Source: Pseudoalteromonas umbrosa (lineage in GTDB: Bacteria; Pseudomonadota; Gammaproteobacteria; Enterobacterales; Alteromonadaceae). From it: a stretch of 64,000 nt of DNA. Made by a program: the position numbers and the translations under genes. The notes under the pieces are model-generated. The model made no database searches, was not told the DNA's origin, and saw only the letters and a program-made list of their open reading frames with translations. The first letter of the stretch is position 1; each line of letters opens with the position of its first letter. This document shows, one piece after another, positions 39,397 to 48,924 of the stretch. The stretch lies in the NCBI RefSeq assembly GCF_030125375.1, contig NZ_JASJUU010000001.1:1037354-1101353 (forward strand), written 5' to 3'.

Positions 39397-42300
39397 ATGG
39401 CATTAGTGCAGTGGAATGAGCTACCTTGGGTAAAATCAGCAAAGGACAAGATCCATTGGGGTCAATTACTCGGTAGTAGTTTGGCAATTACTATCAGCGA
39501 GGGAGTAAAAAAGAACCAATCCCTTGTTGTCTTAGTCACGCCAGACACCCCCAGTGCACTTCGATTAGAAACTGAGCTAGGTTATTTACTTGGTGAAGAC
39601 AATGTCATGGTTTTTCCAGATTGGGAAACCCTCCCCTATGACCATTTTTCGCCGCACCAAGATATTATTTCTCAGCGTTTAGCCAGTCTTAATGCGCTAC
39701 GCACAAAGCAACAAGGGGTGCTGCTCATCCCTGTTGCAACATTAATGCTCAGAACCGCGCCGCCTGAGTTTATCTATGGCAATGCACTGCAGTTTAAAGT
39801 GGGCGACACGCTAGATGCGCAAGGTCTCAAAGACACCCTTACTCAAGCGGGGTATCGTAACGTACAGCAGGTTATGGAACATGGTGAATTCGCTGTGCGC
39901 GGTTCTATTATTGACCTTTACCCAATGGGCAGTCAGCACCCTTACCGCTTAGACTTTTTTGATGATGAGCTAGATAGTATTCGTCTTTTTGACATTGAAA
40001 CACAGCGCTCAAGCGAGACCATAAAGTCAATAGACTTATTGCCTGCACACGAATTTCCAACCAACGAAAGTGACATTGAGCGCTTTCGAATTCAATACCG
40101 TGAAACCTTTGGAGCAAGCTCTGAACAAGACTCCATCTACATGCAGGTAACACGGGGTAATTGGCCAGCAGGCATTGAATACTACTTACCACTATTTTAT
40201 GACAAGCTGGCGACCATTTTTGATTACTTACCTAAAGATGTTGTTTTCATGCATCTAGGCGATATCGAGCACGCCGCTGGAGACTTTTGGTCAGATGTCA
40301 GTAAACGATATGAAAACCGTAGAGTTGATCCATTAAGACCATTGCTAGAACCAAAAGAACTTTACCTTAATGTCGAGTCGCTTTTTGAGGCGTTTTCACA
40401 TTACCCCAGAATTCGATTAAGCCAAGCCCCTCTTGGGACCAAAGCAGGCCACACAAACGTTAATTCTGCCCTTATTGATGATGTGCGTATTGATCATAAG
40501 CAAGCAGATCCATATTCAGCCATTGTGAGTTACATCACTGAACAAAAAAAACAAAAAGGTAAAGTACTTTTCAGTGTTGAGTCAGATGGTCGTCGTGAAT
40601 CATTATTAACGCTTTTAAAGCCAACAGGCTTGAAACTAAAAGAATTCGAGTCCTTTGCAGCATTCAATAAAGGCCGTACCGACGTTGGTTTGGTAGTCAG
40701 CCCGCTTGAAGCATCTGTTTTTCTTAATGGCGAGAAACCTTTATCACTCATCACAGAACAAGAATTACTGGGGATTAAAGTATCCCAACGCAGACGTCGT
40801 AAGCACAAATACGAGCAAGGACAAGATGCCCTTATTCGTAACCTAGCTGAGCTAAAAGAGGGCCAGCCAATTGTGCATTTAGACCACGGTGTTGGTCGCT
40901 ACCTTGGTTTGCAAACCATTGATGCTGCGGGGGTTGCCACAGAGTTTGTGACCATTATCTACTCTGGTGATGCCAAACTTTATGTTCCGGTTTCATCTTT
41001 GCATATGCTGAGTCGTTATTCTGGTGGTGAAGAAGCCTCTGCCCCACTGCATAAATTGGGTTCAGATGTTTGGGAGAAAGCCAAACGTAAAGCCGCTGAA
41101 AAAGTGCGAGATGTTGCAGCTGAACTATTAGATATTTACGCTAAACGTCAAAGCAAACCAGGCCATCAATTTAAACTTGATGGTGGCGCCTATAGAGATT
41201 TCAGCAATAGTTTCCCATTTGAAGAAACAGACGATCAGCGTAACGCAATCGAGGCTGTTATTGGTGACATGCAGACTAATCAAGCAATGGATAGGCTTGT
41301 ATGTGGTGATGTGGGCTTTGGAAAAACAGAAGTCGCCATGCGTGCCGCATTTGTTGCCATAAACGACAATAAACAAGTTGCCGTGCTAGTACCAACAACA
41401 CTACTTGCACAACAACACTTTGAAAACTTCAAAGACCGCTTTGCCGATCTGCCTATCGAAGTCGGCGTATTGTCTCGCTTTAACAGCACAAAAGAACAAA
41501 AAGAAACACTAAATGCCTTGGAAGACGGCAAAATTGATATTGTCATTGGCACCCATAAGCTCATTCAAGAAAACATAAAGTTTAAAGACTTAGGTTTATT
41601 GATTGTCGATGAGGAACACCGCTTTGGTGTACGCCAAAAAGAAAAGATTAAAAAGCTTCGTGCAGACGTCGACATTTTAACGCTAACAGCAACGCCAATC
41701 CCAAGAACGCTTAATATGGCGATGAGCGGTATGCGTGATTTATCTATTATCGCAACGCCACCAGCAAAGCGACTGGCAGTTAAAACCTTTGTCCATGAGC
41801 GCAACGACGAACTTATTCGTGAAGCCATCTTACGCGAGATAAAACGCGGTGGTCAGGTTTACTTCCTGCACAACAACGTTGAAACCATCGAAAAAACTGC
41901 AGCGGATATCTCAGCGCTTGTACCAGAAGCAAATATCGCTGTTGCGCATGGTCAAATGCGCGAACGCGAACTTGAGCATTTGATGAGTGACTTTTACCAT
42001 CAAAAACACAACGTGTTGGTATGTACCACTATCATAGAAACAGGTATAGATATCCCAACAGCGAATACCATCATTATGGATCGTGCTGACAAACTTGGCT
42101 TAGCACAGCTACACCAGCTTCGCGGCCGAGTTGGTCGTAGCCATCATCAAGCATATGCATATTTACTAACTCGAAATAGCCAAAGCTTGACCAAAGATGC
42201 GATAAAACGACTACAAGCTATTGAGTCTCTTGAAGACTTAGGCGCTGGTTTTGCACTTGCAACGCATGATTTAGAGATCCGTGGCGCAGGTGAGCTGCTA

Positions 42301-42870
42301 GGTGACGACCAAAGCGGTCAAATCCAAACTGTTGGCTTTACCTTGTACATGGAAATGTTAGAGCAAGCCGTCCAAGCACTCAAAGATGGTAAAGAGCCAA
42401 CGCTTGAGAATTTATTACAACAACAAAGCGAAGTTGACTTGAAACTTCCAGCTCTACTGCCTGATGATTACATCCATGATGTGAATACTCGCCTTAGCAT
42501 GTACAAGCGCATTGCTACTCTGTCTTCTGAAAATGAACTAGACGAGTTAAAGGTTGAGCTAATAGACCGTTTTGGCTTATTACCAGATGCTGCTAAAAAT
42601 ATCTTCGAAATACAGCTATTGAAATGTAAAGCACAACAAATCGGAATACAGAAGATTGAAGCGAATCCAAAAGGTGGCTATTTTGAATTTAGTAATAACA
42701 CCAGTGTTAACCCGACGTTCATCATCGGCTTGATACAAAGCAACCCTGCCATATATCGTATGGAAGGCGCGAGTAAATTACGCTTTAATATAGAAGAAAA
42801 AAATGGCCAAGAGCGTTTGAAGCTCATTAATGCCATGATGGATGACTTTCAGAAAAAGGCTGTTGCATGA
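39397..42870 (+). CDS. mfd: Transcription-repair coupling factor
   Basis: 1157 residues, standard Mfd length. N-terminal UvrB-homology modules (about 1-340), RNA polymerase-interacting domain (about 480-550, IVHLDHGVGRYLGL), then the RecG-like translocase with Walker A DVGFGKTEVAMRA, DEEH box VDEEHRFGV, and LRGRVGRSHHQAYAYLL. It removes stalled RNA polymerase and recruits UvrA. The stop overlaps the csiV start by 4 bp (ATGA), a linkage found in related gammaproteobacteria. Confidence 0.98.
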   Translation: MALVQWNELPWVKSAKDKIHWGQLLGSSLAITISEGVKKNQSLVVLVTPDTPSALRLETELGYLLGEDNVMVFPDWETLPYDHFSPHQDIISQRLASLNALRTKQQGVLLIPVATLMLRTAPPEFIYGNALQFKVGDTLDAQGLKDTLTQAGYRNVQQVMEHGEFAVRGSIIDLYPMGSQHPYRLDFFDDELDSIRLFDIETQRSSETIKSIDLLPAHEFPTNESDIERFRIQYRETFGASSEQDSIYMQVTRGNWPAGIEYYLPLFYDKLATIFDYLPKDVVFMHLGDIEHAAGDFWSDVSKRYENRRVDPLRPLLEPKELYLNVESLFEAFSHYPRIRLSQAPLGTKAGHTNVNSALIDDVRIDHKQADPYSAIVSYITEQKKQKGKVLFSVESDGRRESLLTLLKPTGLKLKEFESFAAFNKGRTDVGLVVSPLEASVFLNGEKPLSLITEQELLGIKVSQRRRRKHKYEQGQDALIRNLAELKEGQPIVHLDHGVGRYLGLQTIDAAGVATEFVTIIYSGDAKLYVPVSSLHMLSRYSGGEEASAPLHKLGSDVWEKAKRKAAEKVRDVAAELLDIYAKRQSKPGHQFKLDGGAYRDFSNSFPFEETDDQRNAIEAVIGDMQTNQAMDRLVCGDVGFGKTEVAMRAAFVAINDNKQVAVLVPTTLLAQQHFENFKDRFADLPIEVGVLSRFNSTKEQKETLNALEDGKIDIVIGTHKLIQENIKFKDLGLLIVDEEHRFGVRQKEKIKKLRADVDILTLTATPIPRTLNMAMSGMRDLSIIATPPAKRLAVKTFVHERNDELIREAILREIKRGGQVYFLHNNVETIEKTAADISALVPEANIAVAHGQMRERELEHLMSDFYHQKHNVLVCTTIIETGIDIPTANTIIMDRADKLGLAQLHQLRGRVGRSHHQAYAYLLTRNSQSLTKDAIKRLQAIESLEDLGAGFALATHDLEIRGAGELLGDDQSGQIQTVGFTLYMEMLEQAVQALKDGKEPTLENLLQQQSEVDLKLPALLPDDYIHDVNTRLSMYKRIATLSSENELDELKVELIDRFGLLPDAAKNIFEIQLLKCKAQQIGIQKIEANPKGGYFEFSNNTSVNPTFIIGLIQSNPAIYRMEGASKLRFNIEEKNGQERLKLINAMMDDFQKKAVA

Positions 42871-43709
42871 AGCAATCGATCGTTAAATGGGGACTATTAG
42901 CAGCATTGAGCACATCAGCCATGCCTGCTTTTGCGGTGCGCTGGTATGAAGTTGAGTTAATCGCTTTTTCTCAAAAAGATGCGTCAACCATTAAGGAGGA
43001 CTTTTCAATTGAAACGCCGCCGTTACCTACTGAGAAACGATTAGATTTACTCACGCAAGGGTACAATAATGTTGGTCATCAGTCTTGCTTATCAGGAGAC
43101 CCAAGCTACGACCCACGCAGTGTCACTGAACAGTTTACTAGAGCCCAAAGTTCATGGTATTGCGATGACGACATTGACTATGTAAGACGCTATGACATTC
43201 TACCTGTTGTGCCTGTCAGTGAGCCACTTGAACATATGCAATCTATGTATTTGTTGGCACCTGAGCAACTTAAGTTTGAGTCAATACGCAAAAAGCTTGA
43301 ACGTAAAGGGCATACAGCTATTTTACATACTGGTTGGCGTTTCCCTGATCAAAGTAAAAAGCGTGCTCCCAACGTTGTTGTTTATGGCGGTAAAAAGTAC
43401 GTTGAGCCTGCCAGCTACATCTATAATGAGTCGAGTAACGATAACTTTATCAGCCTACTCAGTAACGAGCCAAAGCCCAGTATAAGAACTGGCGGTGACA
43501 CATTGTGGGAGCTAGATGGTACGATGAAAATTCATATTCGCCACTACTTATACGTGACGAGTAACTTTGATTATCGCTATATGTCAGATTCTGGTGAGCT
43601 GGAGTCAGCTAGAATGTCTCAGTTCACTCGCGTTTATAGTGGCGATATACATTATTTAGATCACCCTAAAATGGGTATTATTTTTCAGATAAGAAAATAT
43701 AAGCACTAA
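42867..43709 (+). CDS. csiV: CsiV-family periplasmic cell-wall synthesis activator
   Basis: 280 residues with a signal peptide 1-23 (SAMPAFA) directly followed by RWYEVELIAFSQK, the hallmark of CsiV. In Vibrio cholerae CsiV works with LpoA to activate PBP1A. The C-terminus ends with the family beta-rich region (HYLYVTSNFDYRYMSDSG, then YLDHPKMGIIFQIRKY). It is coupled to mfd by a 4-bp overlap and followed 13 bp later by a small lipoprotein gene. Confidence 0.9.
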   Translation: MKQSIVKWGLLAALSTSAMPAFAVRWYEVELIAFSQKDASTIKEDFSIETPPLPTEKRLDLLTQGYNNVGHQSCLSGDPSYDPRSVTEQFTRAQSSWYCDDDIDYVRRYDILPVVPVSEPLEHMQSMYLLAPEQLKFESIRKKLERKGHTAILHTGWRFPDQSKKRAPNVVVYGGKKYVEPASYIYNESSNDNFISLLSNEPKPSIRTGGDTLWELDGTMKIHIRHYLYVTSNFDYRYMSDSGELESARMSQFTRVYSGDIHYLDHPKMGIIFQIRKYKH

Positions 43710-43722
43710 CAGGATCAATAGC

Positions 43723-43968
43723 ATGAAAAAACTTTTAGTCATTGCAGCTTTACTTTCACTTACTGCTTGCTCAAAAGTCAGTATCGAAAATTACGAAAAA
43801 ATATCTGTTGGTATGGAGAAAGCAGAACTTGAACAAGTCCTAGGTTCAGCAGATTCATGCGAAGAAAAAACGTTGCATACTAACTGTGTTTGGGGAAATG
43901 AATCCAAGAACATTACTGTGACACTGGTTTCTGATCGCGTGACATTATTTAGCAAAAAAGGCCTATAA
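43723..43968 (+). CDS. Small lipoprotein, DUF3862/BamE-like
   Basis: 81 residues. Lipoprotein signal with lipobox LTAC at 13-16, then a short domain ENYEKISVGMEKAELEQVLG typical of small DUF3862 or SmpA/BamE-like folds, and two further cysteines (SCEEKTLHTNC) that could form a disulfide. Ribosome site AGGA precedes the ATG. Probably envelope-associated; last gene of the mfd-csiV run. It overlaps the convergent acetyltransferase gene by 6 bp. Confidence 0.8.
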   Translation: MKKLLVIAALLSLTACSKVSIENYEKISVGMEKAELEQVLGSADSCEEKTLHTNCVWGNESKNITVTLVSDRVTLFSKKGL

Positions 43969-44469
43969 AGCACGCATCTGTGATTCAATTTGGCAAAGGT
44001 GTAAGCGATATCGCTTGTGCTTTTGCTCAAAACCCAAATGCTTTAATAACTTAATACTTCTTTTATTTTCTTTATCAACTTTGGCATTAATTTGCTCAAT
44101 AAGCGCTTTAGGTAGTACGTTTGCCAATGAGTCAACTAGACAACTAGCCGCTTCGCGCATATACCCATTACCCCAATATTCAGGAGCAAGTTCATAACCA
44201 ATTGAAATTTCTGATGTAGAATCTTGATAGTCAAAAAAACCTATTGAGCCAATTACAACCCCCTCTTTTAATAGTGCAAAACGCGCTCCAACCCCCTGAT
44301 AAAAAAGCTCTAAATCACCTTGGATCATGGCTTTGATATCTTGCAAAGATAAATCAGTACCGTAGTCGTTATAGTGACTCACTTTTGGGTCATTTAAAAT
44401 TTTAAGCAGTGCGTTACAGTCTCTATAAGAAACGGGGCGTAATATCAGCCTCTTTGTTCGTAGTTCCAT
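43963..44469 (-). CDS. GNAT-family N-acetyltransferase (RimJ/RimL type)
   Basis: 168 residues of the GNAT fold: ELRTKRLILRPVSYRDCNAL at the N-terminus, ISIGYELAPEYWGNGYMREA carrying the acetyl-CoA-binding region, and INAKVDKENKRSIKLLKHLG. It transfers an acetyl group to a protein N-terminus or small amine; substrate unknown. Monocistronic and leftward, convergent with the small lipoprotein gene. Confidence 0.92.
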   Translation of the reverse strand: MELRTKRLILRPVSYRDCNALLKILNDPKVSHYNDYGTDLSLQDIKAMIQGDLELFYQGVGARFALLKEGVVIGSIGFFDYQDSTSEISIGYELAPEYWGNGYMREAASCLVDSLANVLPKALIEQINAKVDKENKRSIKLLKHLGFEQKHKRYRLHLCQIESQMRAL

Positions 44470-44546
44470 CTGGTTTATGGGTCGATTTTTTATTATTTTG
44501 GTATAAACTACCTCATCTTATTTGAAAGTCCAGTGAAGATAAAAAT

Positions 44547-44756
44547 ATGACTGAAAAAAGTGACGAATTTAAAGTGATCCCACCGACTACAAAAGTTTTG
44601 TGTCCAGAAAAAGGCGAAGGCTGGACCTTAACAGGTATCACAGGCATCGATGAACACACTTCTGTCATGTTCCAAGGTGTTCGCTATACACTCCCTGCAA
44701 AATTAATTGTTGATGAGCTACTGCCTAACTACTTGGAATCACACAAAAACAGTTAA
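44547..44756 (+). CDS. Small hypothetical protein
   Basis: 69 residues, soluble and acidic, predicted beta-rich (SVMFQGVRYTLPAKL) with a short C-terminal helix. It has no strong ribosome site (GAAGATAAAAAT before ATG) but its composition is coding-like. Divergent from the acetyltransferase gene. Family not recognised. Confidence 0.6.
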   Translation: MTEKSDEFKVIPPTTKVLCPEKGEGWTLTGITGIDEHTSVMFQGVRYTLPAKLIVDELLPNYLESHKNS

Positions 44757-44959
44757 CTCTCGCTTTTTTTAATCCATTAGTTGTATTTTATTGTTGCAAT
44801 TTTGTTCATAAGGGAGGATGATATAATGAGATTGCAAAGATAATAATGGATGCGTCTGTCTCGAAGGAATAAGAATGCACATCGTACAGAGGATGTAGAT
44901 GTGTGATTACTTTGTGTTGTGTTAGCTTGCTTAGGATAAACTGAACAGAGTTTGTTACC

Positions 44960-46468
44960 ATGCTAAAAACATCACTAACCATTTTAACCCTCGCAACTGC
45001 GTCATTGCCCACCCTTGGCTTTGCAAATACTTGTCACGGCGAATTATTCGGCATCAATGCTGGTCGTGGCGATGTGGGGATTTTATTTGGCTTAAATGAG
45101 CAGAATAATAGTGCATATGCACAAACCCTTGCCGAATTTAGCGCCTCCGCGTTAGCTTATGACAGTGAAGATAAGCGCATGTATTACATTTCGGCACCAA
45201 GACCCATTGAATACAAAGTGGACATCAGTGGCTTAACAGACCTCACTGAAGAGCAAAAGGCGCACTTACCTATTGAAGGTCAGCGTTTTAAGTATCTACG
45301 CCTTGCTTATTATGACTTTAATACAAACTCACACACCGTGGTTGATAGAACCACACAAGTTTTGAGTATGGTCTTTGACCCTGACAGTAACGAGCTACTT
45401 GGTACTGACTTTAAAAAGCTATATCAAATTAATAAAAATACTGGTGCGGCCACTGAATTAGGTGCATTGGGTTCATTGAAGGGCAAATTTAGGGGAGACT
45501 TAGTCATCCAAGACGGTAATCTCTATCAAATTACCAGTCGATCTGTTTATCAAATTGATAGAACTACATACGAAGTCACCAAGCTTGCAAACCATTCATT
45601 AACTGCTGCAACCGGCGCGACATTAAACCAAGCTGGAGAAGTCGTGGTTAGTCGAACACTGATCAATGACTATGGTCATGTGAATCGCTCCAAGCTTTAT
45701 AAAATGAATCCACAGTCTGGTAACACTTGCCTACTGGCGACTGTACCTGTGAGACTCAACGACCTAGCCACGAACACGCACAATGAAGTTGCTTGTTACA
45801 CCACACCAACGTGTGAAACTGACCCTATTCCAACTTTTACATTGGAAGCAGTTAAAGACTCTGCTTTTGAAGGTTCACAGCTAGAATATCAAGTCACCTT
45901 GAGTAATGATTACTATCAGGATGTCTCTATTGATTTAAGTATTACGCATGGCACGACGAGTTCAGCTGATTTAGCCTTAAGTCAAAGTAGCATCACAATC
46001 CCGAGCGGTGATACCACCGCGAATATAGTCATTGATACAACTGACGACCAAGATTATGAAGGCGACGAAACATTCACCCTTCAAGCTACCGCAGATCAGA
46101 ATGTGACTGGCTCTGCGTCATTACCAGGTACCGTACTTGAAAATGACCCGCAGTGTATTCCAGACGAATATACCCGTATCAACTATCAATTTGTGAGTGA
46201 AAGCGCTGGATATAATAACGACTGGGGCGTTAAAGTTAATGGCAGCTATGTCAAACTGTTAGACGAGTACGGCGGCTCTGGTAGTTACGATGTGCTAGTC
46301 GGCAGTAGCTATAATTATGTATTGGCGATCAACGGAAACAGTAATCAGTTAACCACAAATTACACTGTATATGGTGACAAGCAATACTGGGAAGATCAAA
46401 ACGATAATGACTACAATGATTTTGTCGTGAGGGTCTGGACTACGCCAATCCAAAAAGGATGTGACTAA
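44960..46468 (+). CDS. Secreted protein with propeller-like N-terminus, Calx-beta and DUF4114-like domains
   Basis: 502 residues. Signal peptide 1-22 (LPTLGFA). Residues about 25-280 look like a WD/propeller-type domain of the DUF6923 kind (CHGELFGINAGRG, then VDRTTQVLSMVFDPDSNELL). A Calx-beta domain at about 283-392 (AFEGSQLEYQVTLSND, DYEGDETFTLQA) probably binds calcium. The C-terminal part about 400-502 resembles DUF4114 (YNNDWGVKVNG, QNDNDYNDFVVRVW), another calcium-type adhesive module. Likely an extracellular or surface protein. No sorting signal such as PEP-CTERM is seen. A strong terminator follows. Confidence 0.82.
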   Translation: MLKTSLTILTLATASLPTLGFANTCHGELFGINAGRGDVGILFGLNEQNNSAYAQTLAEFSASALAYDSEDKRMYYISAPRPIEYKVDISGLTDLTEEQKAHLPIEGQRFKYLRLAYYDFNTNSHTVVDRTTQVLSMVFDPDSNELLGTDFKKLYQINKNTGAATELGALGSLKGKFRGDLVIQDGNLYQITSRSVYQIDRTTYEVTKLANHSLTAATGATLNQAGEVVVSRTLINDYGHVNRSKLYKMNPQSGNTCLLATVPVRLNDLATNTHNEVACYTTPTCETDPIPTFTLEAVKDSAFEGSQLEYQVTLSNDYYQDVSIDLSITHGTTSSADLALSQSSITIPSGDTTANIVIDTTDDQDYEGDETFTLQATADQNVTGSASLPGTVLENDPQCIPDEYTRINYQFVSESAGYNNDWGVKVNGSYVKLLDEYGGSGSYDVLVGSSYNYVLAINGNSNQLTTNYTVYGDKQYWEDQNDNDYNDFVVRVWTTPIQKGCD

Positions 46469-46490
46469 ATTTAACTAATCTAACCTTTAT

Positions 46491-46533
46491 GCGATTTGCT
46501 GCTTAACTGGCCTTAACAGCAAATCGCTTTTTT
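46491..46533 (+). terminator. Intrinsic terminator after Calx-beta protein gene
   Basis: GCGATTTGCTG and CAGCAAATCGC form an 11-bp perfect stem with a 15-base loop, followed by six T residues. Confidence 0.88.
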
Positions 46534-46546
46534 ATCGAGCTCTCTC

Positions 46547-46912
46547 CTACTCCCAAAATATATAGTGTGTTTGCTGTTCAACCTTGTTAGCTGACACTTT
46601 CACTTTGTAAGTATACTCATGTAGCGACTCAAACTTGACTGCCTCTCGTAAAATGCCTTTTTCATATTTATATTTGATTTGCTCGTCAGGCGTCAGCGCT
46701 GAATACATAGCCCCAATAGAAGTATGGTGCTTCTGAGCCTTTATATTATTGAGATAATTGTTGAACTGCTTTTGTGTTTGATTTTCAACAGTGACCGATT
46801 TAGCACTTGGTATGTCTACTCTATCACTAAAGTCCGAAAATACAGGGGCTGCCAATACGCTAGAAGAGACTAAACATCCTAATATTACATACTTGATATT
46901 AGATATAACCAT
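46547..46912 (-). CDS. Small exported hypothetical protein
   Basis: 121 residues. Signal peptide 1-22 (SSSVLAA), then a lysine/glutamine-rich protein with no cysteines (FNNYLNNIKAQKHH, YTYKVKVSANKVEQQTHYIF). ATG at 46912 is used because AGGAG lies five bases upstream; the longer frame to 46933 has no signal start. Probably periplasmic or secreted; family not recognised. It stands alone, convergent with the Calx-beta protein gene. Confidence 0.7.
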   Translation of the reverse strand: MVISNIKYVILGCLVSSSVLAAPVFSDFSDRVDIPSAKSVTVENQTQKQFNNYLNNIKAQKHHTSIGAMYSALTPDEQIKYKYEKGILREAVKFESLHEYTYKVKVSANKVEQQTHYIFWE

Positions 46913-47219
46913 ATTTTCTCCTTTTTTATCCACCCTTTTACTTTAATCATAAAAAGTACTGCAAAGCCAGCCTGAAAATGTCTTATTTTCTAGTCTAGAT
47001 TTATGTGCACTTTAACTTTTTGAAAATAAATTAAATACATTCAATGAGTTAAAAATCATCAAAATAAAAAGGGTCTACTTAAAACAGTTCGGACGCCTCC
47101 TATAAAAACACTCGATAAAGTGGCTCCAGTGCTTAGCAACAAGCACAAAACAGTTCATCAAGCTATCTGCACACCAGAAGCACGCAATATGAGCGTAATA
47201 TTTAATTGGAGCTATTAAT
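46913..47219. other. Upstream region of the beta-roll gene trio
   Basis: About 305 bp without a gene. It must hold the promoters for the small exported protein (leftward) and the beta-roll operon (rightward). GGAG precedes the first trio ATG by eight bases. No clear operator palindrome was found. Confidence 0.5.
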
Positions 47220-48068
47220 ATGAATACATTTAAAAAACTAGCCATTGTAACTGGGCTAACCTGCATATCAATCTCAGCCAGCGCACATCATTTGAATACT
47301 GATCAACGCGCTAAATTATCGAACATTTTAGGCTGTATGTCTCAGTCTAATGACACTATCCACATCCACGGTTGCAACTTACAAATTACCAATGGACTGG
47401 GTGATACACAGTCTAATAATGGTACAGGTAACCTAATTATCGGCTATAACGATGTTGGCTCTGAACCACCAGTTTCTACATCAGGCTCGCATAATTTAAT
47501 TATTGGTTATGGGCACACTTATACCCGCTCAGGCTCTTTGATTGCAGGCACTAAAAATACCGTGCATGCCCCTTCAAGTTTCGTTACTGGGTCAAGCAGC
47601 TTAGTTGAGGGAGCAAATGCAGACAGAGGCACGATTGCTGGCGGCTTAGGCAACACAAACAAGGCGTTTTTAAGTGGCATCTTAGGGGGTAATAACAACA
47701 CAATTTCAGATGAGTTTTCCCATGCAATGGTCATTTTAGGCGGACAAAGTAATGATTTAGATGGCCAGTACAGCACAATTGCTGGCGGCGTAAATAACAA
47801 AGTAGTTAAAGCACTACAAGTCAATATTCTAGGCGGTCAAAACAATACAGCTACAGTGCAACAGACGGTTATTGCCGGTGGCCGCAATAACACCGCAGCA
47901 CGGGAAGCCGCCACCATCTTGGGTGGGCAAAACAACACGGCAAAAGGGTTCCGCTCGACCATCGCAGGTGGAGCAGACAGACAAACAACTAATGACCATG
48001 AATTTCGAGCGGGAACTTTCAACTCACAAGACCCATATAGAGCGGACGCTTTAAACGAACAAAACTAA
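47220..48068 (+). CDS. Secreted beta-roll repeat protein 1 of 3
   Basis: 282 residues: signal peptide 1-22 (SISASAHH), an N-terminal cap ILGCMSQSNDTIHIHGCNLQ with two cysteines 13 residues apart, then about ten 14-17-residue repeats of the type GGQNNTA-(x)n-TIAG or TILG (for instance at residues 205-260), and a short ending DHEFRAGTFNSQD. The repeats resemble the left-handed beta-roll heads of YadA-like trimeric adhesins, but there is no stalk, membrane anchor or S74 chaperone. First of three tandem paralogues, each with its own ribosome site. Likely extracellular or periplasmic; function unknown. Confidence 0.85.
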   Translation: MNTFKKLAIVTGLTCISISASAHHLNTDQRAKLSNILGCMSQSNDTIHIHGCNLQITNGLGDTQSNNGTGNLIIGYNDVGSEPPVSTSGSHNLIIGYGHTYTRSGSLIAGTKNTVHAPSSFVTGSSSLVEGANADRGTIAGGLGNTNKAFLSGILGGNNNTISDEFSHAMVILGGQSNDLDGQYSTIAGGVNNKVVKALQVNILGGQNNTATVQQTVIAGGRNNTAAREAATILGGQNNTAKGFRSTIAGGADRQTTNDHEFRAGTFNSQDPYRADALNEQN

Positions 48069-48096
48069 TGAAAACAAAAACTAAAGGATAACGAAC

Positions 48097-48894
48097 ATGA
48101 AACTATTATCTAAATTTGCTGTTGTTGCACTTTCAGCCGCCTCTATAAACGCACAGGCAACAACCCTCACTGAACAAGAACAAACTGCTTTAATTGATAT
48201 TCTTTCTTGCTTAGAACGTGTTGACAACACACTTGTTGTGCGAGGATGTGACGTTCAAGTCGTTAATGGCTCTCACGGTAACGAGGCTAAAAATGGTAAA
48301 GGCAATGTCATTGTTGGATACAACAAACAAGCAACTACTTCTCAACAGACGGCCACAGGTTCACATAACTTAGTGATTGGAGATGGACACCAATTCTCTT
48401 CAATCGGCAGTGTCATTGCAGGTGACAGTAATTCTGCTTTTGCAAACTCGACTTCCGTAGCTGGTGTTAATAATCACGTCTCAGGATTTAACAGCGTAAT
48501 ATGGGGCGGCGAGTCAAATTCAGCAGAAGCGGCTTTCTCCGTAATTTTAGGTGGGCAACAAAATAGCGCCTTGCCGTTCCATAACTTCGCTTTAATTGCC
48601 GGTGGTAAAGGCAATACTGCTAAAAACTTTTTTGCCTCTATTTACGGCGGTGAAAACAATGTTGCAAAGGGCCAAAGCTCAATGATTTTAGGCGGTCAGA
48701 ATAACCTCTCAGGCGGTCCGCTTTCAAGTATTACAGGAGGTCGTAACAACGAATCTAATGGTGAACTCAGTGCTGTATTAGGTGGCGAATTCAATCGCGC
48801 AAATGGATTTACTTCCAGTATCGGTGGCGGCCTTAGTCGGACTGTCGGCGGTAAAGATGACTATCAAGCTGGCTACTTTTTCTCTGATAAATAA
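48097..48894 (+). CDS. Secreted beta-roll repeat protein 2 of 3
   Basis: 265 residues with the same plan as the neighbours: signal peptide 1-22 (INAQATT), cap ILSCLERVDNTLVVRGCDVQ, linker GKGNVIVGYN and GSHNLVIGDGHQFSS, then repeats such as VILGGQQNSA, LIAGGKGNTA, SILGGQNN-like and SITGGRNNES, ending KDDYQAGYFFSDK. The cysteine pair has the same spacing as in proteins 1 and 3. Starts 28 bp after the first gene, with AAGGA before the ATG. Divergence between copies is large, so the duplication is old. Confidence 0.85.
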   Translation: MKLLSKFAVVALSAASINAQATTLTEQEQTALIDILSCLERVDNTLVVRGCDVQVVNGSHGNEAKNGKGNVIVGYNKQATTSQQTATGSHNLVIGDGHQFSSIGSVIAGDSNSAFANSTSVAGVNNHVSGFNSVIWGGESNSAEAAFSVILGGQQNSALPFHNFALIAGGKGNTAKNFFASIYGGENNVAKGQSSMILGGQNNLSGGPLSSITGGRNNESNGELSAVLGGEFNRANGFTSSIGGGLSRTVGGKDDYQAGYFFSDK

Positions 48895-48924
48895 CCTAAA
48901 AACAAACTATTTTGGAGTAACAAC

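Noticed and set aside
44806..45012. Minus-strand 68-codon frame over the start of the Calx-beta protein
   Set aside because: It overlaps a clear signal peptide region on the plus strand and has no family pattern or ribosome site.
47519..48022. Minus-strand frames with repeated PPAI/PPKM motifs
   Set aside because: These are antisense readings of the GGxNN repeats; the plus-strand proteins have signal peptides and ribosome sites.
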